Source of the DNA: Anadara kagoshimensis
Taxonomy: Eukaryota; Mollusca; Bivalvia; Arcoida; Arcidae
Length of the DNA: 64,000 nucleotides
NCBI GenBank assembly: GCA_021292105.1
Contig: CM037872.1
Span: 12,302,791-12,366,790 of the forward strand
Reading direction: 5' to 3'
The position numbers and the translations under genes were made by a program. Below the pieces are notes generated by a model. The model was given only the letters and a program-made list of their open reading frames with translations. It was not told the origin of the DNA and searched no databases. Positions 21,327-33,605 of the stretch are shown in pieces; the first letter of the stretch is position 1; each line of letters opens with the position of its first letter.

Positions 21327-24300
21327 AGCTCACCTGAGCACAAAGTGCTCAAGTGAGCTATTGTGATCAGTCTTTGTCCGTCGTGCGTCGTGCGTCGTGT
21401 GTCGTGCGTCGTGCGTCGTGCGTCGTGCGTCAACTTTTCATTGTTAACACTTTAGAGGCCACAGTTTTTGTTATATCTTCATCAAACTTGTCCAGAACAT
21501 TGTTCAGGTCAAAAGCTAAGTCAAGTTCATATATGGAATGTGTTGGATCAATAAGTAGGTCACTAGGTCAAATCAAAGAAAAACCTTGTTAACACTCTAG
21601 AGTCCATATTTTTTGTCCAATCTTCATATAATTTGTCCAGAACAACATTAATGACCAAAGCAAGGTCAAGTTCGTATATGGGTCACGTTGGATCAATAAG
21701 TAGGTCACTAGGCCAAATCATAGAAAAACCTTGTTAACACTCTAGAGTCCATATTTTTTGTCCAATCTTCATATAATTTGTCCATAACGATGTTCATGAC
21801 CAAAGCAAGGTCAAGTTCGTATATGGGTTGTTGGGTCAATAAGTAGGTCACTAGGTCAAATCATAGAAAAACCTTGTTAACGCTATAGAGTCCATATTTT
21901 TTGTCCAATCTTCATATAATTTGTCCAGAACGATGTTCATGACCAAAGCAAGGTCAAGTTCGTATATGGGTTATGTTGGGTCAATAAGTAGGTCACTAGG
22001 TCAAATCAAAGAAAAACCTTGTTAACACTCTAGAGTCCATATTTTTTGTCCAATCTTTATATAATTTGTCTAGAACGATGATCATGACCATAGCAAAGTC
22101 AAGGACATATACCGATCATGTTGGGTCAATAAGTAGGTCACTAGGTCAAATCAAAGAAAAACCTTGTTAACACTCTAGAGTCCATAGTTTTTGTCCAATC
22201 TTCATATAATTTGTCCAGAACAATGTTCATGACCAAAGCTAGGTATAGTTCGTATATGGGTCATGTTGGGTCAATAAGTAGGTCACTAGGCCAAATCATA
22301 GAAAAACCTTGTTAACACTATAGAGTCCATAGTTTTTGTCCAATCTTCATATAATTTGTCCATAACGATGTTCATGACCAAAGCAAGGTCAAGTTCGTAT
22401 ATGGGTTATGTTGGGTCAATAAGTAGGTCACTAGGTCAAATCATAGAAAAACCTTGTTAACGCTATAGAGTCCATAGTTTTTGTCCAATCTTCATATAAT
22501 TTGTCCAGAATGATGTTCATGACCAAAGCAAGGTCAAGTTCGTATATGGGTTATGTTGGGTCAATAAGTAGGTCACTAGGTCAAATCATAGAAAAACCTT
22601 GTTAACGCTATAGAGTCCATATTTTTTGTCCAATCTTCATATAATTTGTCCAGAACAATGTTCATGACCAAAGCAAGGTCAAGTTCGTATATCGTTAATG
22701 TTGGATCAATAAGTAGGTCACTAGGTCAAATCAAAGAAAAACCTTGTTAACACTCTAGAATCCATATTTTTTGTCCAATCTTTATATAATTTGTCTAGAA
22801 CGATGATCATGACCATAGCAAAGTCAAGGACATATACCGATCATGTTGGGTCAATAAGTAGGTCACTAGGTCAAATAATAGATAAACCCTGTTAACACTC
22901 TAGAGTCCATATTTTTTGTCCAATCTTCATATAATTTGTCCAGAACAATGTTCATGACCAAAGCAAGGTCAAGTTCGTATATCGTTAATTTTTGGTCAAT
23001 AAGTAGGTCACTAGGTCAAATCAAAGAAAAACCTTGTTAACACTCTAGAGTCCATATTTTTTGTCCAATCTTCATATAATTTGTCCAGAACAATGTTCAT
23101 GACAAAAGCAAGGTCAAGTTCGTATATGGGTCATGTTGGGTCAATAAGTAGGTCACTAGACCAAATCATAGAAAAACCTTGTTAACATTATAGAGTCCAT
23201 AGTTTTTGTCCAATCTTCATATACAGTTGAATCTCGTTATCTCGAACTCGGATATCTCGAACTACCGGATATCTCGAACTTTTTTAAAAAGTCTGAACAG
23301 AGTTGTTCTTTATTAAACCAAAATCACTCCGGTTATCTCGAACTCGGATATCTCGAATTATCGGATATGTCGAACAACATTTTCGTCCCCTTGAACGAAA
23401 ATCCTAGGAAAATAACACTCGTTAACTCGAACAAAAAATTTAGTAAAATTAAATTTGTTAACTCGAACAAAAATATAGGAAAATTAATTTGGCAGCGCCT
23501 ACAGATTTTTTGGTAGAAAAAACACATTCCGACACAAATAAAATATTTGACTGTCGGCCTCGTGTTGATTTTAAAATTACAACATTGCACTGACCTCCCA
23601 ATTTCCTTAAGCCCTTAATTATTATCCCTTGCATAAGCAATTAAACCATCAAGGAGATTAGCAGGTGTTATAATTACTGCCAAGCTGAATATGGCTTCCG
23701 AACGCGTGTGATGTGAACATTACTCAATACAACCGGAAGCTTGGGGTGATTATAGTAAACAAAGCGAAACTGGTATGGAGACCAAAGCGGACTCCACTAT
23801 TTGTCGGCTAATAACAAGTAACAAATAATCTCCCGATTTTTTATATACTACATTCTCAATTATAAATACAAATAATAAATAATGCAGTTTTTATACATCA
23901 TGTTTGAATACATACGATATAGGAGAAAAGGGCAATATACAGTTTGACAAGATAAAACCGAAAGTCGCTTCCGGTAGGCGTGTACGAGTTACTTCCCTTT
24001 TGTTGCCGTTTTTAACATCGGTTATCTCGAACTCCGGATAAGTCGAACTTTTTGCATTTCCCCGTCGAGTTCGAGATAACGAGAGTCAACTGTAATTTGT
24101 CCAGAACATAGTTCATGACCAAAGCAAGGTCAAGTTCGTATATCGTTAATGTTGGGTCAATAAGTAGGTCACTAGACCAAATCATAGAAAAACCTTGTTA
24201 ACACTATAGAGTCTATATTTTTTGTCCAATCTTCATATAATTTGTCCAGAATGATGTTCATGACCAAACCAAGGTCAATTTCTTATATGGGTCATGTTGG

Positions 24301-26416
24301 ATCAATAAGTAGGTCACTAGGCCAAATCATAAAAAAACCTTGTTAACACGCTAGAGTCCATATTTTTCGTTTAATCTTCATATAATTTGTCCAGAACAAT
24401 GTTCATGACCAAAGCAAGGTCAAGTTTGTATATGGGTCATGTTGGGTCAATAAGTAGGTCACTAGGCCAAATCAGAAAAACCTTGTTAACACTATAGAGT
24501 CCAAACTTTTTGTCCAATCTTCATATAATTTGTCCAGAACGATGTTCATGACCAAAGCAAGGTCAAGTTCGTATATGGGTTATGTTGGGTCAAGAAGTAG
24601 GTCACTAGGTCAAATCATAGAAAAACCTTGTTAACACTATAGAGTCCATATTTTTTGTCCAATCTTCATATAATTTGTCTAGAACGATGATCATGACCAT
24701 AGCAAAGTCAAGGACATATACCGATCATGTTGGGTCAATAAGTAGGTCACTAGGTCAAATAATCGATAAACCTTGTTAACACTCTAGAGTCCATATTTTT
24801 TGTCTAATCTTCATATAATTTGTCCAGAACGATGTTCATGACCAAAGCAAGGTCAAGTTTGTATATCGTTAATGTTGGGTCAATAAGTAGGTCACTAGGT
24901 CAAATCAAAGAAAACCCTTGTTAACACTCTAGAGTCCATATTTTTTGTCCAATCTTTATATAATTTGTCTAGAACGATGATCATGACCATAGCAAAGTCA
25001 AGGACATATACGGATCATGTTGGGTCAATAAGTAGGTCACTAGGTCAAATAATAGATAAACCTTGTTAACACTCTAGAGTCCATATTTTTTGTCCAATCT
25101 TAATATAATTTGTCCAGAACAATGTTCATGACCAAAGCAAGGTCAAGTTCATATATCGTTAATTTTGGGTCAATAAGTAGGTCACTAGGTCAAATCAAAG
25201 AAAAACCTTGTTAACACTCTAGAGTCCATATTTTTTGTCCAATCTTCATATAATTTGGCAAGAACAATGTTCATGACCAAAGCAAGGTCAAGTATATGGG
25301 TCATGTTGGGTCAATAAGTAGGTCACTAGACCAAATCATAGAAAAGCCTTGTTAACACTATAGAGTCCATAGTTTTTGTCCACTCTTCATATAATTTGTC
25401 CAGAATGATGTTCATGACCAAAGCAAGGTCAAGTTCTTATATCGTTAATGTTGGGTCAATAAGTAGGTCACTAGGTCAAATCAAAGAAAACCCTTGTTAA
25501 CACTCTAGAGTCCATATTTTTTGTCCAATCTTTATATAATTTGTCTAGAACGATGATCATGACCATAGCAAAGTCAAGGACATATACCGATCATGTTGGG
25601 TCAATAAGTAGGTCACTAGGTCAAATAATAGATAAACCTTGTTAACACTCTAGAGTCCATAGTTTTTGTCCAATCTTCACATAATTTGTCCAGAATGATG
25701 TTCATGACCAAAGCAAAGTCAATTTGTTATATGGGTCATGTTGGATCAATAAGTAGGTCACTAGTCCAAATCATAAAAAATCTTGTTAACACTCTAAAGT
25801 CCATATTTTTTGTCCAATCTTCATATAATTTGTCCAGAACAATGTTCATGACAAAGCAAGGCCATGTTCATATATCGTTAATGTTGGGTCAATAAGTAGG
25901 TCACTAGGTCAAATCAAAGAAAAACCTTGTTAACACACTAGAGTCCATATTTTTTGTCCAATCTTCATATAGTTTGTCCAGAATGATGTTCATGACCAAA
26001 GCAAGGTCAAGTTTGTATATGGGTCATGTTGGGTCAATAATTAGGTCACAAGGTCAAATCTAAGAAAAACCTTGTTAACACTATAGAGTCCATACTTCTT
26101 GTTTAATCTTCATATAATTTGGCCAGAACGATGTTCATGACAAAAGCTAAGTCAAGTTTGTATACGGGTCATGTTGGATCAATAAGTAGGTCACTAGGTC
26201 AAATCATAGAAAACCTTGCTAACACGTTAAGAGTCCATGTTTTCTGTCCAGTCTTTGTATAATTTGTCAAGAACAATGTTCAGGACAAAAGCTAGGTCAA
26301 GTTCATATTTACTTATAATGAATTCTGTTAATCCTCTATTCATGACATTATTGGAAAAATGTGTATAATTCAACTTATTCTCAGGTGAGCGCCAGGGCCT
26401 CATGGCCCTCTTGTTT
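21327..26416 (+). mobile_element. Hairpin-capped element 2 with about 27 copies of a 145-bp unit
   Basis: The left hairpin is at 21327-21359: AGCTCACCTGAGCAC, loop AAA, GTGCTCAAGTGAGCT, followed by a TCGTGCG/TCCGTCG simple repeat. The right hairpin is at 26394-26409: AGGGCC, loop TCAT, GGCCCT, followed by CTTGTT. The core is a tandem array of roughly 145-bp units bearing TAAGTAGGTCACTAGG, CTTGTTAACACTCTAGAG, TTGTCCAATCTTCATATAA and ATGTTCATGACCAAAGC. One unit is interrupted at 23223/24093 by a pogo-like element. It is related to the element at 5944-7659 by ends and layout; internal units have diverged beyond easy alignment. Confidence 0.8.
23224..24092. mobile_element. Pogo/Tigger-like non-autonomous element, 869 bp, TA target
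   Basis: Starts CAGTTGAATCTCGTTATCTC and ends with the reverse complement of CAGTTGACTCTCGTTATCTC, flanked by TA at 23222-23223 and 24093-24094. Removing it restores the array phrase CTTCATATAATTTGTCCAG, which proves insertion. The interior repeats ATCTCGAACT / TAACTCGAAC near both ends, probable transposase-binding sites. No transposase frame remains. Confidence 0.9.
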
Positions 26417-27290
26417 TTCATGTAACATTCCTTTTACTATAAACGTATAAATGATTTTTTGTGTTTTAGTTTTTGTTTTTTGTGGTTCTGTAGTATTTAA
26501 TATTACATATTTTTGTGTTTTGTGTTTGTAAACATACTTGTATTATTAACAAAAATATTTGGTACACTTAAAACAATGTTTTAATGATGTCTTGTTAAAT
26601 AGAGTTTGCCACTGAACTAGGTGATTATGCCCTGCCCCCACCCCCAGACATTGGTGCAGAACATTTATTTTTGTTGGATATGGAATCATATCGGTTTAAT
26701 TTTCCCCATAAAAACAACATTATTCTGGGAATTTGCAACGTGGTAATTTTAGAGCCAATACATGCAAAACAGCTTGGACCTCACGGAAAGAGAGCTTTTA
26801 TTACAAGTTAATCATTTTTCAATGCCCCACACAAACATTACGGGTGTTGATCGCTTGGTAAAGTGGTGAAATCTAATATCTGAATCTAAAGAACTATTAA
26901 TTGTCCTAATTCACCATATTATGAAACTAGTTTTGATAAGTGATAATAACTTTTACCTGGCTGCACTATCTCTTTTGATAACTTTTCCCCTCTGTTTTAG
27001 TTCACCATAGTGTGAAGCAAGTTATTAATGAAGCTAGTAGTATGTAACAACTTTACTCATCGACACTTTCTATTTTAATGACTTTCCTCAAGGCCTTTGT
27101 CCTTTTTTTCTCTCTCCCCTTTACTTTAGCACAAATTCACTCATACCTTGCATCTTTATGTGAATTTTTTCCTATCATTTGACATTTATATCCCACATAA
27201 TATAACCATCTCTTAGCAAAATTTGACATACATCCTGTTTTCTGTCTCAAATCTCTTCTAACATTTGTTTAAATGTAGCACATGTGTATG
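26417..27290 (+). other. Intergenic, nothing recognised
   Basis: AT-rich, with no gene, repeat array or paired termini noticed. Confidence 0.5.
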
Positions 27291-27299
27291 GTTTTTGTG

Positions 27300-27720
27300 C
27301 TGCTGCACATATGCATATCCACACATTTGACCTGTGTCAGCCTTACTTACACATATGTACACGTTTGGTACTACCATGGTGAATTAACATTCATGTATAC
27401 AATTTCTGTTATACTGCATACATGTATATATGCATAGTTACATGCCCCATGTCAGCCTTGCACATATGTACACATGTTTGGTATTGCAATGGAGAATTAA
27501 CATTTGTTCATACAGTTTCTGTTATACTGCATACATGTATATCTGCATACTTGCCCCATGTCAGCCTTGCACATATGTACACATGTTTGGTGTTACCATG
27601 GTGAATTAACATTCATGTGTACAGTTTCTGTTATTCTGCATACATGTACAGCTACATACATGCCCGGTGTCAGCCTTACTTACACATATGTACACATGTT
27701 TGGTATTTCAACTGTTGTAT
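27300..27720 (+). repeat. 109-115-bp tandem repeat, four copies
   Basis: CAGCCTT followed by CACATATGTACACATGTTTGG recurs at 27338, 27453, 27562 and 27671. The repeat is rich in ACATGT and creates the spurious open frames on the plus strand here. Confidence 0.85.
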
Positions 27721-28492
27721 GCAAAGACAATTTCCCTAGTGTCCATCAAATGCCACAGTATATTTTGGCAGGAACATATACTTATGTTAAATATGGGTAT
27801 CAATTGTACACGTACAATGTAGGATTATCGCTTTATGCATGTGAAAAGTAGAAGTATTGCATGTGTAGTTTACAAATGTGTAAAATAGGATAATTACATA
27901 CATGTACATGATTGTGTAAAGCTGCATTAGTACTGCATGGATGTGAAAAATGGGGATATCACTTGTGCTGTTGCAATGCCATATGTGCAACATAACGATA
28001 TTGCATGTGTAATATAAAAATGCTACAGGCATGTGTAATCTCACATTATTACTACACACACCTGTTTATCAGGGACACCACATGTGCAGTGTAGCAATGC
28101 CACATACACGTATAGGTGTCAGTTGGGGGTATTCTATGCATGTGAAATTTACCAATGTCGCTGACATGTATGCTTGACACAGTTCATTTACATGTGTGTA
28201 CATGTACGTTAGATGTGAATTTTTGTTTCATAACGGTCCCAAAATCCTGATATTGCTCTTATTAAAATAAAATCTTTAATGTTTAAAAAAACATTAAAAT
28301 ATAAATCAATTTATTGCACATACATGAATGATTTGATGATTGTTTACTTTTGTCTAATATATATAGCTACACAGCCAAATTTTCTTCAAATGAGTTATCA
28401 TGTGATTTTCACACAAAAAATTTCATGTGTAAACTTGTTTCATGTAAAATTCACATGAATAAAATTTGGCTTTGTATGGTGTCTGGTAAGGT
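27721..28492 (+). other. ACATG/TGCATG-rich low-complexity stretch
   Basis: Continues the ACATGTGTAA / GCATGTGAAA flavour of the preceding array without a fixed period; no gene. Confidence 0.5.
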
Positions 28493-28505
28493 CTTCTTTT
28501 GTAGT

Positions 28506-28822
28506 GACTTGTGTAATATTGTTTAACGTCCCAGTCAAGAATATTTCTCTTATATGCAGATATTGCCAGCTGTAGGCAAAGGTGCAAAAATTTTGACTGC
28601 ATTGCACTTGTGGCATTATACACCCATACCGTGACATGTGGCTTCGTTTATTTTGAGTTCCAATGCAAACAAGTACTGTGATATTAATTTCATAATGCTG
28701 AGTGTTTTGCGAAAGAACGGTCACTACCCACCATCTAGGGTTGGGTCAGACCCAGTCTGGGTTCAAATCCACATCCCACTTACACAGCGAGCACTCTACC
28801 AACTGATCTACCACCACTGTGG
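28506..28822 (-). mobile_element. tRNA-derived SINE with 13-bp target duplication
   Basis: Minus-oriented copy with the head at the right (GAGCACTCTACCAACTGATC on plus). Flanked by perfect direct repeats CTTCTTTTGTAGT at 28493-28505 and 28823-28835. The body is shared with the other copies. Confidence 0.9.
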
Positions 28823-28835
28823 CTTCTTTTGTAGT

Positions 28836-29081
28836 ATTCGTTTAATGTATTAAATCATTAATCACTACAAGAGCTTCGTAATATTCAGTATGTCAGCAAA
28901 AAAGAAATGGCTGTGCCATCATCACTTCTTATGTGGCATGTAACAAGATATTTTCCCCTCTTTTAGAAAGAAATATGAAATGGTATGAAAATGTTACAAA
29001 ACATAAATCTTCATTTATCTTTTGATCATCATTAGTCTTTATGTGCTAAAAATAAGTCGACCAAGACCAGAATGTTTCATA

Positions 29082-29139
<58 letters not shown>

Positions 29140-30127
29140 GTGTGCACATCATCAGAATATTTGTTTTTGCATGTCAAACATTTTACTTAAACAATTTGTC
29201 ACATTGAAGTCAAACAATGCATCTTTTTATATGGTGTTTTTCGGTTGCCTGCAAATGTGCTAAATTTCAAACAAAATGTTCAACATTTTTTCTCTACATT
29301 TATTATGGTCATGAAAACTCTATTAAATACATTCAGTTTTAATGTCATCATTATATTGGACCATTTATTGTTAACCATCTTCCCTACATTTTGCAATGGA
29401 ATGACCATTACTTATTCATTTGGACCATTCCACTTGTCAGTAGGGGAAATGGGATGAAAGATTTTTGATTTATATCCCTAGACCAAAACAATATGTGCAT
29501 GTTATAAATGTTTTAACACATATCTGTCAGAAAATTATTTCATTTGTCACTAGATAGAAATAAAAAAATTATAATGCTTTATAAAATTAATTTCTAGATT
29601 TTCATCTATTTTTTTCCAAACGGGGACAGGGGGGATGTTATTTATTTTCAGATTTAAAAGAAATACAAATCAGACTCGTACAACCATCATTTAAAGTCAG
29701 ATCCGGATAGCAAAAACAAAAATAAATGAATAAAAAATTCTTGGGCAGGCCGAAAAAACTGGTGGCTGGCTGAGATGAAAATCTAGGAATTAATTTTATA
29801 TGGCCTAATGTGCTAGGCTTTAATGATTTGCAATCAAGAAGTACCTTGACAAAATGACTTAACACAATATTTTTGTTTTGATATAGTCCCTCAAGCTATC
29901 TATAGGTGTGCTAATATACAGTAATTCTGCTTTTAATTTCACAATGTTTTTCTTATATTAAAAATATACTGACAATAAATATCTTTGCTTCAATACACAG
30001 AAAATCAAGATTAAAGACTTTTTTTTCCATTATGAGTATATGTACTTTTTACTTGTATGGTGCCAGCGTTTGACACTATTAAGCTATTCAGTAAGTAAAC
30101 CTACTAAGTGCAAGTGCATAGATGTGT
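28836..30127 (+). other. Intergenic with (TA)n
   Basis: (TA)n microsatellite at about 29080-29135 inside otherwise unremarkable AT-rich DNA; no gene recognised. Confidence 0.55.
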
Positions 30128-30330
30128 CCATAATAATTATACCACCATGTCTATCTGTCCGTGTAAAATCGTGTTCAGGCCATATCTCATAGCTGCTTTG
30201 GACGACTATCATAAAAACTTCACGTGACTAATCTTCATGGTCAAAAGATGTATCATGACCTTGAACCAAGCTCATATCAGAAAGGTCAAGGTCGCTGGAA
30301 AACATTAAATGTTGGGGGTATTTGGCTTCA
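30128..30330 (+). repeat. Dispersed repeat C (GTCTGTCTGTCCGTCC-type head), copy 1
   Basis: Shares ATCTGTCCGTGTAAAATC, GCCATATCTCATAGCTGC, TTTGGACGACT, ATGACCTTGAACCAAG and GGAAAACATTAAA with copies at 57818-58040 (plus) and 51840-52085 (minus). Non-coding, ends undefined. The AAGGTCA words recall the hairpin-capped elements. Confidence 0.7.
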
Positions 30331-30655
30331 AGAGACCGTTCTAGTTTAAATTTTCATAATTTTGATTTACTCTTGGGTAATAATTTTGTATAGAGACCAC
30401 CAAGTGATTTTGTAGGTAAAACATCCAAAACCAACAGAAATGAAGCTTAACTGTTTTAGGTGGGGGCCCAGCTCACTTTAGAAATGAAGTAATAGTACTA
30501 CATAAATAAACTGTGTAAAAATTAAGGACCCAGTTTTATAGGAGCAAAATTGACTACTTGGCCCCTGCTTATTTCAATCCCTGCTCAATTCTTTACATAA
30601 TGTTTACGCTAGACATACATGTACACATATATTGGTCACAATGGGAAGATCAAGA
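30331..30655 (+). other. Intergenic, nothing recognised
   Basis: No feature seen. Confidence 0.45.
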
Positions 30656-31160
30656 ATTCATTTTCTTATTCTGATCTTGTTCATTTAAAAAAATGGAAAA
30701 ATTTAGAAACTTAATTTTTTCCTGATAATTTTGAACTAGTTAATTAAAAAAATGGAAAAGTTTTTGAATAAGTTACTTAAAAAAATTGGAAAATTGTAGA
30801 AATTTAATTTTTTTGATACTTATCAAAAAAATTGGAAAATTGTAGAAATTTAATTTTTTTTCTGATAATTTTGATAAGTTAAATTAAAAAATTGAAAAGT
30901 TTTAGAAATTTAATTTTTTTTCCTGATAATTTTGAATAAGCTAATTAAAAATTTTGGAAAGTTTTAGGAATTTTTTTTCTGATAATTTTCATAAGTTAAT
31001 TTAAAAAATTTGATAAGTTTTGGAAAAATCAAATAATTTTGAATAAGTTAATCAAAAAAATTGGAAAGTTTTAGGATTTTTTTTCTGATAATTTGGAATT
31101 AATTAATTTAAAAAATTGAAAAATTTTAGAAATTTAATTTTTTTTGGATAACTTTGAAAT
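30656..31160 (+). repeat. AT-rich imperfect tandem repeat, six to seven copies
   Basis: Roughly 60-80-bp units built from TTTCTGATAATTTTGA, TAAGTTAATTAAAAAAATTG and GAAAAGTTTTAGAAATTTAA, with length drift between units. Confidence 0.8.
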
Positions 31161-31324
31161 AATAAGTCAGTGCCGCAAACATTTGCTGAGCTAAAATATT
31201 ATACACAGAATTTCTATTAATATCAGGGTATGTACATGTAAAAGTGCATGGATTTTATCTTCCAAGGCCTAGTTGTTCAAAGCTCTGATAGCTTAATCAG
31301 TTGATTTGAAAAAATTGTATTTTA

Positions 31325-31460
31325 ATCACAATCCAGAAGCAAAATAAAAACTTTGAAACTGACAAGTTAGGTTAAACAAGTGAACTTCCATCTGGGAAGT
31401 GAGGCCTGGTGCTCCTGAAGGGTAAGAACCTCCTGTTTAGCCCATCAAATATCTCTGCTG
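31325..31460 (+). repeat. Dispersed conserved-core repeat R, representative copy
   Basis: Contains AATCACAATCCAGAAGCAAA, AACTTCCATCTGGGAAGTGA, GGTGCTCCTGAAGGGTAAG and ACCTCCTGTTTAGCC. At least a dozen diverged relatives occur between 31 and 59 kb on both strands (plus at about 35460, 37560, 38860, 52400, 53945, 56740, 58620; minus at about 34440, 38030, 38290, 38460, 38570, 50880). The flanks wander but the GGAAGTGAGGCC to TTTAGCTAGCTACA core stays. Confidence 0.75.
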
Positions 31461-31810
31461 GTAAACTAAGCATCTCCAAGGAGTTTGTTAATCCTTGAGG
31501 CAATACATAGTATTGTCAGATAACATTCTTAAATCTCAAAATTTCTAAAATATCTAAGCAGTGGTTAATCATTCAAGGTGATGTTAATTTTGTACTTCTA
31601 TTCTTTACATTTCAACTTTTTTTTTACACTTCCCACATTTTGGTCCTAGCACTACTAATGAGGAATTTCAAAACAGCTATCTAGTGCTGCTGAATTAAAA
31701 CAGGCTTAGTAAAAATATACAGCACATGGTGTAAGAATTAAAAAGGTAAAACAGTGTTGTTCATATCAAATATTTGTGATTTTTGTAACATTTTGAATCT
31801 TTATAACCAT
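31461..31810 (+). other. Intergenic, nothing recognised
   Basis: No feature seen. Confidence 0.45.
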
Positions 31811-31940
31811 TTGAGTAAGCTATCAGACCTTTGTACCCCCAGGGCCCAGACAGCTAAGCTATCAGATCTTTGTACTTCGGTGGCCCAGACAGCTAAGCTA
31901 TCAGAGGTTTGTACCCCGAGGACCCAGACAGCTAACAGAC
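31811..31940 (+). repeat. 42-bp tandem repeat, three copies
   Basis: AGCTATCAGACCTTTGTAC, then a variable CCC/CGG segment and GGCCCAGACAGCTA, three times in succession. This explains the short repetitive open frame there. Confidence 0.85.
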
Positions 31941-32540
31941 TGATATTTCGACATTAAGGACATTAATGGTGTACCCTACTGAGATTTTTATGTACTCTGT
32001 ATAACGTGTTTATAGTTGTTATGTTTTTGTGTGTTAATGTTATTTAAGATCAAACAACCATGGACTTCAAATTTCTCTTTTAGAATAAGATTCATTAAGA
32101 CAGGAGTTTAAATTCGAGTGACGACATCAAATGGTTGAGTAGATTACATTTTCCCTAACTTATGAGTATTTTAGCGGGAAATTTTAAGAAATTAACATTT
32201 TCTTCTGTGTTTTCATGCATATATTGTATTCTTGGTGAAAATAAACACCATATGCCACAAAGATGAATTTTATTGGTGTCAACAACGTCATTATTGTAGT
32301 AGATGAGTCAGAAATGTGGAATTTTGTATGTTAGCTTTATATCCGAGTTGAGCCCTATGGTGTCCATAGGAGGTACTAAGGTACACACCTTTTTTCTGTG
32401 GATTTTTTTCTGGCACACTATTGTGCTAGAAATTTCACAAAGAGGTTCAAGACCATGACCTAGATTTTGCCTTTGTAATTTTCCTATTATATCCTATAAT
32501 TATTAATAAGAATTGCCCCCCCCCCCCTTAGTTTAATGAA
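31941..32540 (+). other. Intergenic, nothing recognised
   Basis: No gene; a C run occurs at about 32517-32527. Confidence 0.45.
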
Positions 32541-32920
32541 ATTATACCATTTGAACCGGTCTTTTTATGCAAGTGACCATTTTAAGCCCTTTAGGCCCTA
32601 TGCAGAACGAGAAAAAAATTGGCATCGCATTTGTTTTATGGAATTATGCCATTTGAACTAGTCACAGCATACTAGGTATACGAGTTGACCATCTTTGGGG
32701 GTCCACAGCATGAGAAAAATAAGAATTGGCAATCCATTTGTTAAATGAAATCATACCATTTGAATTGATCATTATATACAAGGTCACCATTTTAAGGCCT
32801 TGGGGCTCCACAGCATGAGAAAAATAAGAATTGGCAATCCATTTGTTAAATGAAATCATACATTATATACAAGGTCACCATTTTAAGGCCTTTGGGCTGT
32901 ACACAACATGAGTGCAACTA
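32541..32920 (+). repeat. About 110-bp tandem repeat, three to four copies
   Basis: GGCAATCCATTTGTTAAATG, CATACCATTTGAA, AAGGTCACCATTTTAAGGCC and CACAGCATGAGAAAAAT recur in order, with the last unit shortened. Confidence 0.8.
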
Positions 32921-32934
32921 ATTGAGCAATTCCA

Positions 32935-33605
32935 TGGGTCATTTGATTATCTACAGAGTGAAAGACGTTAAATGAACAAGTTCTTAGGTATCTTAATTAC
33001 ATCAGGAGAAGGTAAATAAACAAGTCCACGGGTCTCTTAATTACAGCGTGAGAAGGTAAATGAACAAGTCCACGGGTCTCTTAATTACAGCGTGAGAAGG
33101 TAAATGAACAAGTCCATGGGTCTCTTAATTACAGCGTGAGAAGGTAAATAAACAAGTCCTTGGGTCTCTTAATTACAGCGTGAGAAGGTAAATAAACAAG
33201 TCCTTGGGTCTCTTAATTACAGCGTGAGAAGGTAAATGAACAAGTCCATGGGTCTCTTAATTATCTACAACATGAGAAAATAAATGAACAAGTCCACGGG
33301 TCTCTTGTGTATCTACAGTGTGAAGAAGTTAAATTAACAAGTCCATGGGTCTCTCGTTTATCTACAGTGTGAGAAGGTAAACGAACATGCCCTTGGGTCT
33401 CTTGTTTTTTCTACGACATGAGAATTCAAATGACTTATTATATACTTGATGACCATTTGTAGCCCCTGGGGCTCTACACAGCATGAGCGCCATTAAATTA
33501 GCAATTCCATGGGTCTCTTGTTTATCTACAGTGAGAGAAGTTAAACGAACAAGTCCATGGGTCTCTTGTTTTTCTACAACACGAGAAGTTAAATGAACAA
33601 GTCCA
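32935..33605 (+). repeat. 44-bp (to 50-bp) minisatellite, about 13 copies
   Basis: Units contain AACAAGTCCATGGGTCTCTT, then AATTACAGCGTGAGAAGGTA (early units, exact 44-bp spacing) or GTTTATCTACAGTGTGAGAA (later units, a little longer). Two subfamilies are arranged as blocks. Confidence 0.88.

Noticed and set aside
21353..26416. CRISPR array
   Set aside because: Unit length about 145 bp, all of it repeated without unique spacers, flanked by transposon-type hairpins in a eukaryotic context.
27504..27851. 115-codon open frame as a secreted or repeat protein
   Set aside because: It follows the 109-bp tandem repeat, which is close to but not a multiple of three; the frame changes between units, so no protein repeat is conserved.
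29072..29207. Open frames with YIYIYI runs
   Set aside because: Produced by the (TA)n microsatellite.
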